Of a stretch of 64,000 bases of DNA, positions 1 to 11,762 are shown one piece after another. A program made the translations under genes and the position numbers. Location: NCBI GenBank assembly GCA_003255065.1, contig QAOA01003577.1, positions 922,717 through 986,716 of the forward strand. Direction: 5' to 3'. The stretch is from Cercis canadensis. Taxonomy: Eukaryota; Streptophyta; Magnoliopsida; Fabales; Fabaceae. Positions within the stretch are counted from its first letter, which is position 1. Every line of letters starts with the position of its first letter. The notes beneath the pieces were generated by a model, which was not told the DNA's origin, made no database searches, and saw only the letters and a list, made by a program, of their open reading frames with translations.

Positions 1-3000
1 AATCCAGTCTTAGAAGCTTCTCAAATGCATCAATATAGTCCTCCCCACTCATTATAATACAGAAGATTGCCCTTCTGGTATCTGTGTTCATCCTTTGAGC
101 AGCAGCAAGTTGCAGCATTTGTTGGGTTTCAAGAACATCTTTATCTATTCTGCTGGAAATTTCTTCAACATTATCTGTTGCAGAAGCCACATCCCCAGAC
201 AGCCACCACTGGCCCTTCTTGTTAGGATCAAGTAACTTGCTCCATTTAAGCCCTCTAATCAAAATGTCATCTACTCTTAACTGAAAAGAAAAAAATAAAT
301 TATACAAGAGAAGTTTTAAATAAGATGCAGGAAAGATAAAGAAAGAACAAATCAAACATGGAGGAAACACGCAAGAGCAACCAGGCAGATTAAGGCCAGA
401 AAGTTAGTAAAGGAGAATATAAAATCCACAGTCCAGGAAAGAAAACAAACGAATCTGGTTGACTTTGTTAAGAGGAAGTTCAACACCTTCGAATGTTTAA
501 TTTATTTTGATAAAAGAAGAAACCTTCAATAGTTATTCTAGGCTAACTGCTTCAACATGACCACACATCAGGTAAGAACCAAATTATATGCCTTGTCTAT
601 CAACAAGCTAATAACTCCAAATATAAGATACTAACCACTAAACACAAGACACTGAGAAGTAGGTCACCAGTCTAACCATTGGTAAACAGACAAACCATAA
701 TTACTTAAGCTCATCTCTTCAATTATACAGGGTCTTGATACTTCCAAAATTAAAGTCCTTTGGAACTAGGACACTCAAAGGAACATCATCTTGAGCCGAC
801 CAAATTAGGTAATCAATTATGCTTGACAATGTGGACTACATTGTAGCACACTTATCAATGGAAGAGAAATACCAAATTAAACCCTATCAGAATAAAGTGG
901 ACAAAAGAATTGATCTTAGCAAATCAGCAAAGTATTCACAACTACTGCTCTACACCTAATTTTGTAATTTTTTTTCTTCTTTTTGCTTTAGGAGTATATC
1001 TTTTTTAAAAAAAATTAAACGACAAACTATAATGGAAAAAAAAAAAAAGTAATATTCCACTGGAAGGACCTTCAAGAATAAACAAGATGACAAAAACTTT
1101 CAAATTGGAGAATGAACCTTCTGTAACCACTTTTTAATCCGTGTATGATGTGCTGGGTCCTCTTTCAGCTTTCTCTTATTGTTCTTGATGTCAAATATGG
1201 TTTCAAGCATGAATTCCATCTGCAAGTGTTACCAAGTAAACAGCACCGAACACTGTGCAAAGAAACTAGAGGCACTTTCCCAATAAAAATTCATATCATA
1301 CTCACTCTTTTACTATTCATCTTTTCCTGGCCATCTCCAGAGGAAGCCTTCAATTCATTTGCCCTATTCTGAACACTAAGAATAAAATTTTTCATGGCTG
1401 CTGGATCATCAGCCCTTATTTTCATCCCACAACCTACGTAGACAATAGAATTAATGTCAGACATGGTTCATTAATCAAGCACTTGACAGCACAATATGCT
1501 TTGCCATTTTCTAGCTCAGCTATTTTGCTAAACATGCATATAAAGCGGGCCCTAACTCATCCATTCCAGTAAATGTGAGCCAGAGCTCAACTCTCAATGA
1601 GCCATCTAGAGCAATTTACAACCCCCAGCAGCTGTAACTTGATTTCAACCCAAACCAAACACAGAGATGAAAAGATAATAAAACTTACATTGTAACACTG
1701 TCAATATGGTAGAGACGTCTATCTCTGTTAACCGTTTGCTCAGCATGATCAGAAAGTCATATATCAAATCACTGGAACTCATTGTAAGAAATACAGCAAT
1801 TAGAAAAAGTATAGTTAAAATAAAATTCTTATACTACATAAAATGATGCAAATAAATTCCAGCCGTCATTCAAGTTAGGAATCCAACAAACTCAGATGGT
1901 CACTGACAGTGGAAACTAACAATTGCAAAGCAACCTGTTAAATCATACTATATATATATATTCTCTGCTGAAGTACAGTTACCTACCTTGAACAGACCCC
2001 AAATATGCATAAATAGGATAAAAGTAGAGTGAGATTTCGCAAGGAGAGGTTGTCTTTTTTGTGATACTCATCCTGGAGAGGAAACATATTAAGTTTAGTA
2101 TATTTTGTGGTACTTAATAGTACACAATGAAAGCAGAGGGGGGGATCTAGAGAAGAAACTCAAACCCCAAAAACCAACATATAAAAGACACATCAGCAAT
2201 ATTGCAATTTATTTATTTTATTTATTTATACACAAGATATACCTCAAAGCATTTGGCAAAAGAGGACAAAATCTTTGCACCGAAGTCAAGACCGACCATA
2301 CAGGCCATCCCTGCAACAAAAGCAGCAAAAACAGCAGCATACCTTCACAAAAAGAATGGAAAACAGACAAATTATCAGTCACTTGAAAACAACAATATAA
2401 AAAGGCAGAATGCTAGACAAATCAAGCTAAGTTAGGTAACTTATTGGTTTGATCAACTACATGAACTAGAGGATGTATCTTATGAATTACAATGTATAAT
2501 AAAAACATACAATCTGCAAGCAACTTTTCATGCAATTCCAGAACTACCAAATTAAAAAAATTTAAGCACTTCAACCAAAAACAGACACATGGCCAAAAAA
2601 CAAAAGAAAATTCACAATCTTAATTTGTTTAAGACAGTTAAAAGCTACAGATGCTTTTTATTAAAAATAATTGACTATCATCTCCACCAAGCCTTTTGTA
2701 GTCATCTTTTCCCTTGTCATTTCTAGACATACCATCCTTAAGGCCCTCCTTTTCTAACGTTAGCATTTTTTAATATTTTACTAATCTGGGTCAAAGTGGC
2801 TGCATCCTACATCATATAGCACCATTTTCAATGATTCAACTGCATCTTATATTTTCAGACTACTACTGAATTTGATCTTATATTTTCATTCATTAACCAA
2901 CCTTACCTTGGGCCACACCACAATGGTGCTCAACAAATTGTTTCCAACAAAGAAAATAAAAATTAAAAGGACATAGGAACTACTGAAGGTATATAGTGTT

Positions 3001-4910
3001 TCAATAAGGGAGACAAGAAACAATAAGAAAAATAAGAAGCCGTAAATCCTTAACTGTTCATTCCCACGGGGACCACCAGAACAAGATGCTAAAATCTCCT
3101 CACTCATTATCTGTGAAGCAACACTGCGAGCAACAGACTGCAAAGGTATCACATCAAGAAGTAAGGATTAAAGTTCCAGCAGAGCAACCACTTTTGCTCC
3201 ATAGAAACTACTAGGAGAAAAATTGAAGTTCTTAAGCATAGTACAACAGAATGACATATCTCAAAAAAGTAAACATTGGCATATGCATTTCCCAAGTCTA
3301 CAACCAAAGTGGTAGGACTATTAATAATCCTTTCAATGAGCACTGTACCAGAGGTTTCCATTTATCTATCTACCACTATGATTCATTTTGAAGCATAAAC
3401 TTGGGGAGGAGGCTGCAGGACAGATGATTTTAAAATGGACACCCTGTTCATTACACTGAAAAAATACCAAGATTTTGTGACTTGTTGCCAAACTTGTTCC
3501 CCCTCTCCCCAACAAAAAAAAAATCCTCTTTCTTTGTTCTTTTCAAGAAGACATAAAATACAATAATTAATAATTATATAAAAGCATCCATTTGTAATAG
3601 GAGTGGCATGCCTGAAAGATCATGGATATTTCTCCTGTAATTGATTCCACGTTAGATTCGGAAAGCCTGTTAAGAAGACCTGAAACAAGATCAAGTTAAG
3701 AGAAGCATAAACAGTAGACACTAAACAAGGCAAAGTCAATTCAAAGTCTCTCCTTCTTGCCTCTTACACGTCTTCGAATTTGAGTGTACTCTTCGGGTTC
3801 ATTTCCTGCACGAGATCTCAAGTGAGGTGCTATATATTTTTCATTTGCTTCTTTTGCAGGCACCTTAGCAGGAACATCCGCTGACTCCACCTCCATTCCA
3901 CTGGATTCAGCTGATGCCACATGACTTTCTTGCTGTTGGCCTAATAATTTTCTTTCCTTACGCTTCTTGCTTGAAGGTGCTGTGGGAGGAAATTCTTCTG
4001 CTGCTACATCTTGCTCATAAGTTTCAACAAGCCCTGAAACTCCAGCTATTGACTCTGCTTCCGGCCCTAGCTTTAACAACTTGTCCGGCTCAGGCTTCTT
4101 AGTAGAAGTGCTCTTCTTCAATCTCTTGGCAGGTAACTCATTACCGGGAATTTCCCCTTCTCCCATGAAATCAATACCAGATGACATTCCTTCAAGTAAC
4201 ACATTGAGACCATCATCCATTCCCCTTAATTTTCCACTTTTCACCTTGAGCCTTTTGGCAAGTTTTCTTTCCAATTCTAGATCCTCCCTATTAGCCATAG
4301 AAGTATTTGGCCTATCCATTTCGTAAAAATCTTCAGCCTTAGTCTTCCTGAGATTTTCCTTAGAACCCTTTTTCCTTTTCTTCATTTTTGATGCAACAGA
4401 ATTACGATTACTCACAGGTACTGACTCAGTTGCAATTTCCTTCGAAATGGTACATTCCTCAACTGTCTTATGTCTCCCAGAGTAAGATTCTGGGTCCAAT
4501 TCCACAACTTCTGTTTCCTCTGGATAATGACTAACCGAACTTTTCGATTTGCTTGAAGCTTTTGAATTTGAATCCCCGTTAATTACTTTCATTGCTCGAG
4601 ATTTCTATAAAAAAAAAAAAAAAACTTATGCATGTAGATAGAGAAAAACTATTCATTCCTCGGGCGGGAAAACAACATAGTACTAGAAAGAATGAAAAAC
4701 TAAGATACCTGATGGTGAAGCCAGGATTTATGTTTTGTCACATTCTTTTCCAGCCGGGATTCCTTTCGCCTTTCTCGGCGTGATTTCTCACTCTTTTGTG
4801 TATCTGCAACATAGTTCCAATATAACGAAGACATTCTTAGTCTCACCCTAAAATTCATTGCAAGATTGAAAATTTAGCTTAATAAAAGGGAAGGAAAAGA
4901 GCTTACCCAT
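1..4910 (-). CDS. NOM1: NOM1/Sgd1-like nucleolar MIF4G-MA3 domain protein, 3' end outside window
   Basis: Eleven exons read on the minus strand: 4910-4907, 4803-4709, 4604-3761, 3679-3612, 3137-3055, 2342-2243, 2072-1987, 1771-1689, 1433-1306, 1219-1118 and 280-1, continuing past the window edge. They join in one frame to give about 624 residues. The N-terminal ~300 residues are charged and Lys-rich (start MDTQKSEKSRRERRKE), as in nucleolar proteins, and end in the KYIAPHLR motif that precedes the MIF4G domain. The MIF4G domain runs from about residue 305 (RGLLNRLSESNVESITGE) to the low 500s. The MA3 domain begins near residue 600 (RRAIFCIIMSGEDYIDAF). By family, NOM1/Sgd1 proteins act in the nucleolus in small-subunit ribosome biogenesis with an eIF4A-type DEAD-box helicase. 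The start is the first ATG, followed at once by an intron after ATGG. Two adjacent introns need GC donors (see findings). Frame continuity over ten junctions makes the call strong. Confidence 0.93.
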
Positions 4911-5790
4911 CTTCCGCTACTGAAGTTCACCAACAGCTCAGCAGCTCAGAAAAGTGAAAGGAAGAATCTTTAAGTAGTTTTGCATAAGCTCAAAAGAGAG
5001 AGATAGGCACAGGCAAGTGGCAACTTCTGAGCTTTCAACTGAACGAAGCGAGGGATTTAAGAGTATGGTAGCTGAAGACTGAAAAGAACGGCCCAGCGAC
5101 GTGTAACAGTAGCAACAAGGAACACCCCTAGCGACGAAGACGACGATGACGAAGGAAACTTATAATGGGCCACTGAGGCCCAGCCCTAATATAATGGACC
5201 TCACTGCTGCCCTTAATTTTAGGACTGACCTTTCTTTTTCTTGTCAGCTGACTTCCCTTTTGCTTGTTCCAGGAAAAAAAAAACACTATCCTATTCCTTC
5301 CCTTCCAACACCAAATCAAAAGTATATAAAGCCACTACCACTAGGTCTATACCAAAAGAAAAATCCACTAGGTAAGTCGCATATAAAAAAAGAAAAAACT
5401 AAAATTCAAGTCAAGATTGACAATATATTAGCTCATATATCAACGTATGTATTTTTTTTTATTTGGGCCAGAAAATAATAACAGTAATTAAAAATCAAAT
5501 ATTTTTATTTGTTTAACAAGAGATTTTTTTTAACTTATTAAAAAATAATAATTATATTTGTATTTAAAAGAATTCAAATAAATAAAAAGCTTAGCCTTTT
5601 GACAAAGAGAGGTTGCACGTCAATCAAACTTACATATCAATAAATCATAAAAAATAAATTTTTTACTAAGAATTTTTCAAGTAATTAAATTCGGTTATGC
5701 ACTTATGCTTATTTCATTTAATATTTATTCTTTTATTGGAAAATAGTTTTTAAAAATAAACATACCATAATTTATTTTATTTATTACACA
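4911..5790. other. Upstream region of the NOM1-like gene, then AT-rich intergenic DNA
   Basis: The 5' leader and promoter of the NOM1-like gene should lie in the first ~200 bases, which are less AT-rich than what follows. From about 5400 the sequence is AT-rich with short A and T runs. I see no coding exon, RNA gene or clear transposon here until the phytocyanin remnant at 5791. Confidence 0.5.
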
Positions 5791-5880
5791 GTTCCAGCAG
5801 AAATCGAAGGATTGATAAGTGGAGAGAATACAATTAAATTGGCAAGCCGAGGCAGAAAATGGTATTTATGTGCTACATAG
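5791..5880 (+). pseudogene. Phytocyanin exon remnant
   Basis: The plus-strand frame reads V-P-A-E-I-E-G-L-I-S-G-E-N-T-I-K-L-A and then a GRKWYLC motif, followed directly by A-T-stop (TAG at 5878-5880). This matches the part of a phytocyanin just before and including the copper-ligand Cys; the intact genes downstream have PGRKWYICG at the same place. The second His and the axial Met are missing because homology stops at the sequence ATAGTCGATGGG (5877-5888), which recurs at 5978 and 8766. No exon 1 is visible upstream. A TTACACAG acceptor-like tract precedes the fragment. It differs clearly from the two intact copies, so it is an older or different family member and not a recent partial copy. 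Confidence 0.7.
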
Positions 5881-5940
5881 TCGATGGGCCAAAAGCTTCT
5901 TATAACTGTGCTACCTTAAACTCTAGCACCATGGAATTCA

Positions 5941-5976
5941 CCTCTACCTCTACCTCTACCTGCACCTGCACCTGCA
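5941..5976. repeat. Hexanucleotide microsatellite at duplication breakpoint
   Basis: Tandem CCTCTA units change into CCTGCA units, three of each, and abut the first base of the large phytocyanin duplication at 5977. Such a tract could have promoted breakage, but that is inference. Confidence 0.85.
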
Positions 5977-6434
5977 CATAGTCGATGGGTGCCAAGGAAG
6001 CTATTTAAAGGATTACAGTAATCTTCAGTGCTATAGATTTTGTAGAACTAACTTGCCACAAGCTTATTTAAGTGTCTCAGAAGAGGATTGATTTACCTTA
6101 TCTTGATCTTTTGATTATTATCTAATATTAATGGATATCATAAGTGAGACACAAATATACATAACATAATTATTCTAAGGATTTTTTAAAAAGGTTGAAT
6201 CTTCATTTTAAAAAAATTAAAATTCTATTTATCTAATAGTAAAAAAAAAAAAAAAGCCAAATAAAATGAAAGCAAATTGAATGATGAAATTTTGATTATT
6301 TTTTATATTTTGAGCCAAGTTAAATACTATTCCAAAGGTGGCTGAAGGCCTTTAGCTATAAGTCATATTTGTTTTAAATTCGTGATGGTGAGTAAATTTT
6401 TTTTTTTGGTAATTTTGATTATGACTCTAAGTTC

Positions 6435-6435
6435 N
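6435..6435. other. Single-N assembly join with ~49-bp overlap repeated on both sides
   Basis: Bases 6385-6434 and 6436-6484 are the same ATGGTGAGTAAATTT...CTAAGTTC sequence, differing only in T-run length. Unit 2 of the local duplication has the tract once. The repeat is best read as unmerged contig overlap. Confidence 0.85.
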
Positions 6436-7658
6436 ATGGTGAGTAAATTTTTTTTTTGGTAATTTTGATTATGACTCTAAGTTCGAACATGAAATTCACA
6501 AATCCTAAAAACAACTTCAATATTATTTAGTTATAAGTTGTTTTATCATGACGATGAGTAAACGAAGTAACATCTTAACTTAATTATCTCGTGTTTCTTA
6601 CATACTGCAAACATGTTATAACTTGGTAGTTGGTACGTCCAAGTTCCATGTACCTTTTTAGGTTAAAAAAATTGCTCCATTTCCTTTCATTCTGTTTTTA
6701 CAAGACATTCAATTTTTTTGGTTTCCAATTAGTAATTCTATGAGTTTGTTCCAATAGTATATCTTATGATGCCCTTTGTACTTTTTAAATAAAACTGCTA
6801 TAATATTACTTCAAATTTATCACTACGACCCATCTCCACTGTCAGCAAACTTAATGATTGTATTTTTTAATTAAGTTAATCTTTAAGTGTCCGTTATACT
6901 GTTTTAACTTTATATATTTCTCTAAACTTTCCTCTCCTAATAAGTTATCAGGTTCCTACAATTATTATGAGAAACTTCAAATGAAAGTATTATATTTGAC
7001 CCACAAGAATATGCTTCTCAAAATTAGCTGTTGTTTTAAAATACCTTGTTGACATTACTAGACAGTCCAAATGGCAAAGTAGTTCTTTTTTTTTTTTTTT
7101 GGTGTATACAAGATTTAGAAATTGGTTTGGCTCCATTAGGGCTTACGTGTAATATTTTACCAATAGATTCTCACAATTTTGTAAAACCTAAATTATTGAA
7201 CCAAGAATTCAAGTTTTTTATTGCTGAACTAAGTGTCTGATGACAAATAAATTTTAGATAAAATACATTTTGCACATTTGCATGCCTATGAAATTCTGAA
7301 TCATAGCAATAGGCAATAACACAACAAAGCAAAAGGCAAGCGAATTTCTCCATGTACATTCCTATCCTCTTTCCCTATTCTTTTTTATGTTCCGCAGGGC
7401 ATATACTCACTTCACTCTAAACAACCATATTCCTCCAAAACATAACAAGTGAAACAATTAAAGAAATTTAGTACACACCCTCCTAACATTGTCCACTTAA
7501 TTAATTCTTCTTACTAATAAAAGTATTATTTTTTACGTGTAAATCAAAGTTTCACGTCGGCAAACCTTTTGAAATAAAAAGCCGGCCTGTGCCGGTGCAT
7601 AAACTCCTATTTTGAGATTTCAAAGAAAGCTTCAGCGATGAAATCAATATAAAAGTCC

Positions 7659-7666
7659 TATATATA
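7659..7666 (+). promoter_or_regulatory. TATA box of phytocyanin gene A
   Basis: TATATATA lies 119 bp upstream of the ATG at 7785, a reasonable distance for a plant TATA box with a leader of ~90 bases. The same box is conserved in copy B at 11066-11073. Confidence 0.6.
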
Positions 7667-7784
7667 GCCCAAGTCAATTGAGAAATAGGTGTGAGCAGCT
7701 TAAGCTAACAAGTGATCTAAGCAGTATCATAGATAATAAAGAAATTCTTAGAGTGGCTAGCTGAATTCTTTAATTTTTTCACAA

Positions 7785-8357
7785 ATGGCTTCTGCTCGTG
7801 TTGCCTTCCTTGCCATTTCCATGGTTCTGCTTTCCTCAGTCGCAATAGCAGTTGATCACATAGTGGGGGATGACAATGGGTGGACTCTTCAGTTTAACTA
7901 CACACAGTGGGCACAAGATAAAGTTTTCAATGTTGGCGATAACCTTGGTACGTGAATTTTATGTTAATTATCTTCCTGGCTATACCATATGTTTCTAATA
8001 CAACTTGCAAGTCTTAAAGCATCTCCTTTTCTCACTATTTCTTGTTTTACAGTGTTCAATTACGATGCTACCAAGCACAATTTGGTCAAAGTGGACGGAA
8101 ACGCCTTCAAGAGCTGCAGCATCCCACAAGGAAATGAAGCACTTAACACCGGAAAGGATGTGATCCCAATTGCCACCCCGGGAAGGAAGTGGTATATTTG
8201 TGGGATTAAGGATCACTGCTCTCTTGGGATGAAGCTTGTCATCAATGTTCAATCCGATGGCCCCGCGCCAGCTCCTTCTGCTGCTCATGCTGTGCTATCA
8301 TCTATCTATGGAGTCTTCATGGCAGCCATGGTTGCCATTGCTGCAATCTTCATGTGA
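7785..8357 (+). CDS. Phytocyanin (blue copper protein, uclacyanin/mavicyanin-like), copy A
   Basis: Two exons, 7785-7947 and 8053-8357, with a 105-bp GT-AG intron, encode 155 residues. A signal peptide (MASARVAFLAISMVLLSS, cleaved near residue 22) is followed by a plastocyanin-like domain starting VDHIVGDDNGW. All four type-1 copper ligands are visible: His in TKHNLV, Cys in WYICG, His in KDHC and an axial Met in GMKL. The Met marks a plantacyanin/uclacyanin-type site, not a stellacyanin, which has Gln. A short PAPAPSA linker and a hydrophobic C-terminus (VFMAAMVAIAAIFM) look like a GPI-anchor signal, so the mature protein is probably an apoplastic, membrane-anchored electron-transfer protein of unknown partner. 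The intron sits at Leu-Val before FNYDA, the usual phytocyanin place. Copy B is almost identical. Confidence 0.93.
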
Positions 8358-9043
8358 GAGATCCATGTTGTTAAGGAAATAAGAGCTTGGATGGATTCCT
8401 AGGCAAGAAATCTTTGTTGAGTTTGTTTTCTTTAGTCATATATACATGATTGTTGATTCATATATAATGATTTCTTTAAATATATAATCTCAATAAGATG
8501 TCTACAATTTTATTTGAAAGGAAAGAATTTATGTGGAAAACACATGAATCTGCTATCTGTGAACGCTTTTGGCTTTCTGCTATTTGTTACCTTTAAAACA
8601 AGTTGACTATATGCAAGTTAATCAAGGAGCAAAGGATTTTCGCAAAGTAATAATAATATAATAATCAAATAAAAGGAACAAGGGAGACAATTATCCAAAT
8701 GTCAACTGAGATTCAATAACGATATTCGTAAAAAATCTCCAAATGTCAACTGAGATTCAATAACCATAGTCGATGGGTGCCAAGGAAGCTATTTAAAGGA
8801 TTACAGTAATCTTCAATGCTATAGATTTTGTGGAACTAGCTTGCCACAAGCTTATTTAAGTGTCTCAGAAGATGATTGATCTACCTTATCTTGATCTTTT
8901 GATTATTATCTAATATTAATGGATATCATAAGTGAGACACAAATATACATAACATAATTATTCTAAGTATTTTTTAAAAAGGTTGAATCTTCATTTAAAA
9001 AAATTTAAAATTCTATTTATCTAATAGTAAAAAAAAAAAAAAA

Positions 9044-9044
9044 N
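9044..9044. other. Single-N assembly join inside a poly-A run
   Basis: The N breaks a long A-run that corresponds to a shorter A-run at 6240-6255 in duplication unit 1. Run length here is unreliable. Confidence 0.85.
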
Positions 9045-10019
9045 AAAAAAAAAAAAAAAAGCCAAATAAAATGAAAGCAAATTGAATGATGAAATTTTGA
9101 TTAATTTTTTATATTTTGAGCCAAGTTAAATACTATTCCAATGGTGGCTGAAGGCCTTTAGCTATAAGTCATATTTGTTTTACATTCGTGATGGTGAGTA
9201 AATTTGTTTTTGGTAATTTTGATTATGACTTTGGATTCGAACATAAAATTCACAAATTTTGAAAACAACCTCAATATTATTGAGTTATAAGTTGTTTGGT
9301 CATGACGATGAGTAAATGAAGTAACATCTTAACCTAATTATCTCTTGTTTTTTACATATAGCAAACATGTTATAACTTGGCAGTTGATGCGTCCAAGTTC
9401 CATGTAACTTTTTAGGTGAAAAAAATTACTCCATTTCCTTTCATTTTGTTTTTACAAGACATTCAATTTTTTGGTTTCCAATTAGTAATTACATGAGTTT
9501 GTTCTAATAGTATATCTTATGATGCCCTTTGCACTTTTTAAATAAAACTGTTATAATATTACTTCAAATTTATCACTACGACCCATCTCCGTACTGTAAG
9601 CAAACTTAACGATTGTATTTTTTAATTAAGTTAATCTTTAAGTGTCCGTTACACTGTTTTAACTTTGTATATTTCTCTAAACTTTCCTCTCCTAATAAGT
9701 TATCAGGTTCCTACAATTATTATGAGAAACTTCAAATGAAAGTATTATATTTGACCCACAAGAATATGCTTCTCAAAATTAGCTGGTCTTTTAAAATACC
9801 TTGTTGACATTACTAGACAGTCCAAATGGCAAAATAGTTTTTTTTTTTTTTTTTTTTTGGTGTATACAAGATTAGAAATTGGTTTGGCTCCATTAGGGCT
9901 TACGTGTAATATTTTACCAATAGATTCTCACAATTTTGTAAAACCTAAATTATTGAACAAAGAATTCAAATTTTTCATTGTTGAACTAAGCGTCTGACGT
10001 CAAATAATAACTTTTAGAT

Positions 10020-10777
10020 TGTAAGAGAATTCGTGACCTATGCAACTAATTGACAAACCAAACCAGCAAATGCAAGAACAAAAAAAAAAAAAAAAAAACC
10101 AGAAACCAATAAAGCAGTAAATCAGAATTAAGAAGAACAACACCAGAGATTTACGTGGTTCAGCCAAGTTGGCCTACATCCACGGGAGAGAGCATTCTAC
10201 TATGATTATCACCATCAAGATTGAATCTTCCTTACAATAGAATCCCCCTTAGTTCCAGTTCTTGAACCTTTCACTCTGCAATTAGAACTCCAAGCCTCAC
10301 TCTATTTTTTTCTCTCTCAACCCCTCTCTGATTCTTTCTTTCTCTGATTTCTTTCAAGTCTAGAAATGCTAATCTCAAGTTATCTTTTTCTTTACACATC
10401 ACACATTTATATAGGAACCAGTAACAAGTCGGTTATGGCCACTAACTAGCTAATAACTGATTTCTGAGACACAACAGTCTTCTGCGACATGACCATGTCT
10501 GAGGCCGTGTCGTCTTTGAACATGGCCGTGTCTGATGCTCCAGAACCTCACTTAGGTGACATGCCCATATCATTAAGTGACATGCCCGTGTCTGTGCCCG
10601 TGTCTATAGTCCAGAGACTCATTTCAGCTTCCACCGCGAACATAGCCGTGTCAGATTCCGACATGGCCGTGTTTGAGGCCATGTCTACATACCAGAGACT
10701 TTCTTTAAGTGACATGCCCTTATACCCATAAGTGAACACGACAATGTTTAACCCGTGTCATAGAACTAATCATCACA
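10020..10777. mobile_element. Solo LTR (758 bp) with TAGAT target-site duplication
   Basis: The element begins TGTAAGAG and ends CATCACA (TG...CA ends) and is flanked by the 5-bp direct repeat TAGAT (10015-10019 and 10778-10782). Duplication unit 1 has the uninterrupted site TTTTAGATAAAATAC, which proves insertion and exact borders. It contains an A-run, a TTTACGTGGTTC motif seen in many plant LTRs, and a 3' half made of degenerate GACATG-GCCGTGTC units. No internal retrotransposon coding region or second LTR is present, so it arose by LTR-LTR recombination. The superfamily is not decided. Confidence 0.9.
10480..10740. repeat. Degenerate minisatellite within the solo LTR
   Basis: Variants of ACATGGCCGTGTC, AAGTGACATGCCC and CCAGAGACT recur about every 15-60 bases. 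The core GACATGGCCGTGTC is a near palindrome. The open frames through this stretch are a by-product of the repeat and not a gene. Confidence 0.7.
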
Positions 10778-11065
10778 TAGATAAAATAAATTTTGCACAT
10801 TTGCATGCCTATGAAATTCTGAATCATAGCAATAGGCAATATCACAACATAACAAGTGAAACAATTAAAGAAATTTAGTACACACCCTCCTAACATTGTC
10901 CACTTAATTAATTCTTCTTACTAATAAAATTATTATTTTTTACGTGTAAATCAAAGTTTCACATCGGCAAACCTTTTGTAATAAAAAGCCGGCCTGTGCC
11001 GGTGCATAAACTCCTATTTTGAGATTTCAAAGAAAGCTTCAGCGATGAAATCAATATACAAGTCC

Positions 11066-11073
11066 TATATATA
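11066..11073 (+). promoter_or_regulatory. TATA box of phytocyanin gene B
   Basis: TATATATA 119 bp upstream of the ATG at 11192, in the same context as copy A. Confidence 0.6.
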
Positions 11074-11191
11074 GCCCAAGTCAATTGAGAAATAGGTGTG
11101 AGCAGCTTAAGCTAACAAGTGATCTGAGCAGTATCATAGATAATAAAGAAATTCTCAGAGTAGCTAGCTGAATTCTTTAATTTTTTCACAA

Positions 11192-11762
11192 ATGGCTTCT
11201 GCTCGTGTTGCCTTCCTTGCCATTTCCATGGTTCTGCTTTCCTCAGTCGCAATAGCAGTTGATCACATAGTGGGGGATGACAATGGGTGGACTCTTCAGT
11301 TTAACTACACACAGTGGGCACAAGATAAAGTTTTCAATGTTGGCGATAACCTTGGTACGTGAATTTTATGTTAATTATCTTCCTGGCTATACCATATGTT
11401 TCTAATACAACTTGCAAGTCTTAAAGCATCCTTTTCTCACTATTTCTTGTTTTACAGTGTTCAATTACGATGCTACCAAGCACAATTTGGTCAAAGTGGA
11501 CGGAAACGCCTTCAAGAGCTGCAGCATCCCACAAGGAAATGAAGCACTTAACACCGGAAAGGATGTGATCCCAATTGCCACCCCGGGAAGGAAGTGGTAT
11601 ATTTGTGGGATTAAGGATCACTGCTCTCTTGGGATGAAGCTTGTCATAAATGTTCAATCCGATGACCCCGCGCCAGCTCCTTCTGCTGCTCATGCTGTGC
11701 TATCATCTATCTATGGAGTCTTCATGGCAGCCATGGTTGCCATTGCTGCAATCTTCATGTGA
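11192..11762 (+). CDS. Phytocyanin (blue copper protein), copy B
   Basis: Exons 11192-11354 and 11458-11762 with a 103-bp intron encode 155 residues. The protein differs from copy A by Asp for Gly in the SD(G/D)PAPAP linker; I saw no other residue change. Signal peptide, four copper ligands (His, Cys, His, Met) and GPI-type tail are all kept, so both copies should be functional. The proximal promoter, with TATA box and leader, is also nearly identical. The region farther upstream differs by the solo LTR (ending ~415 bp before the ATG) and a ~110-bp deletion, so expression could differ between the copies. Confidence 0.93.

Larger units (their letters stand above)
5977..8764 (+). repeat. Tandem segmental duplication, unit 1 (phytocyanin locus)
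   Basis: This 2788-bp unit starts at CATAGTCGATGGGTGCC and is repeated directly from 8765. It holds a promoter region, phytocyanin gene A and its 3' flank, ending in a short imperfect repeat of CAACTGAGATTCAATAA. It keeps a stretch of roughly 110 bp near 7310-7430 that unit 2 lacks, and it has the empty TAGAT site (7245-7260 area) where unit 2 carries a solo LTR. A single-N join lies inside it at 6435. Confidence 0.9.

Noticed and set aside
2105-2435. Plus-strand frames rich in Lys/Gln within the NOM1-like gene
   Set aside because: They are antisense shadows of exon 6 and its introns.
10489-10739. Open frames rich in Met/Ser/Val/Asp on both strands
   Set aside because: They are translations of the LTR minisatellite. 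The repeated peptide only reflects repeated DNA.
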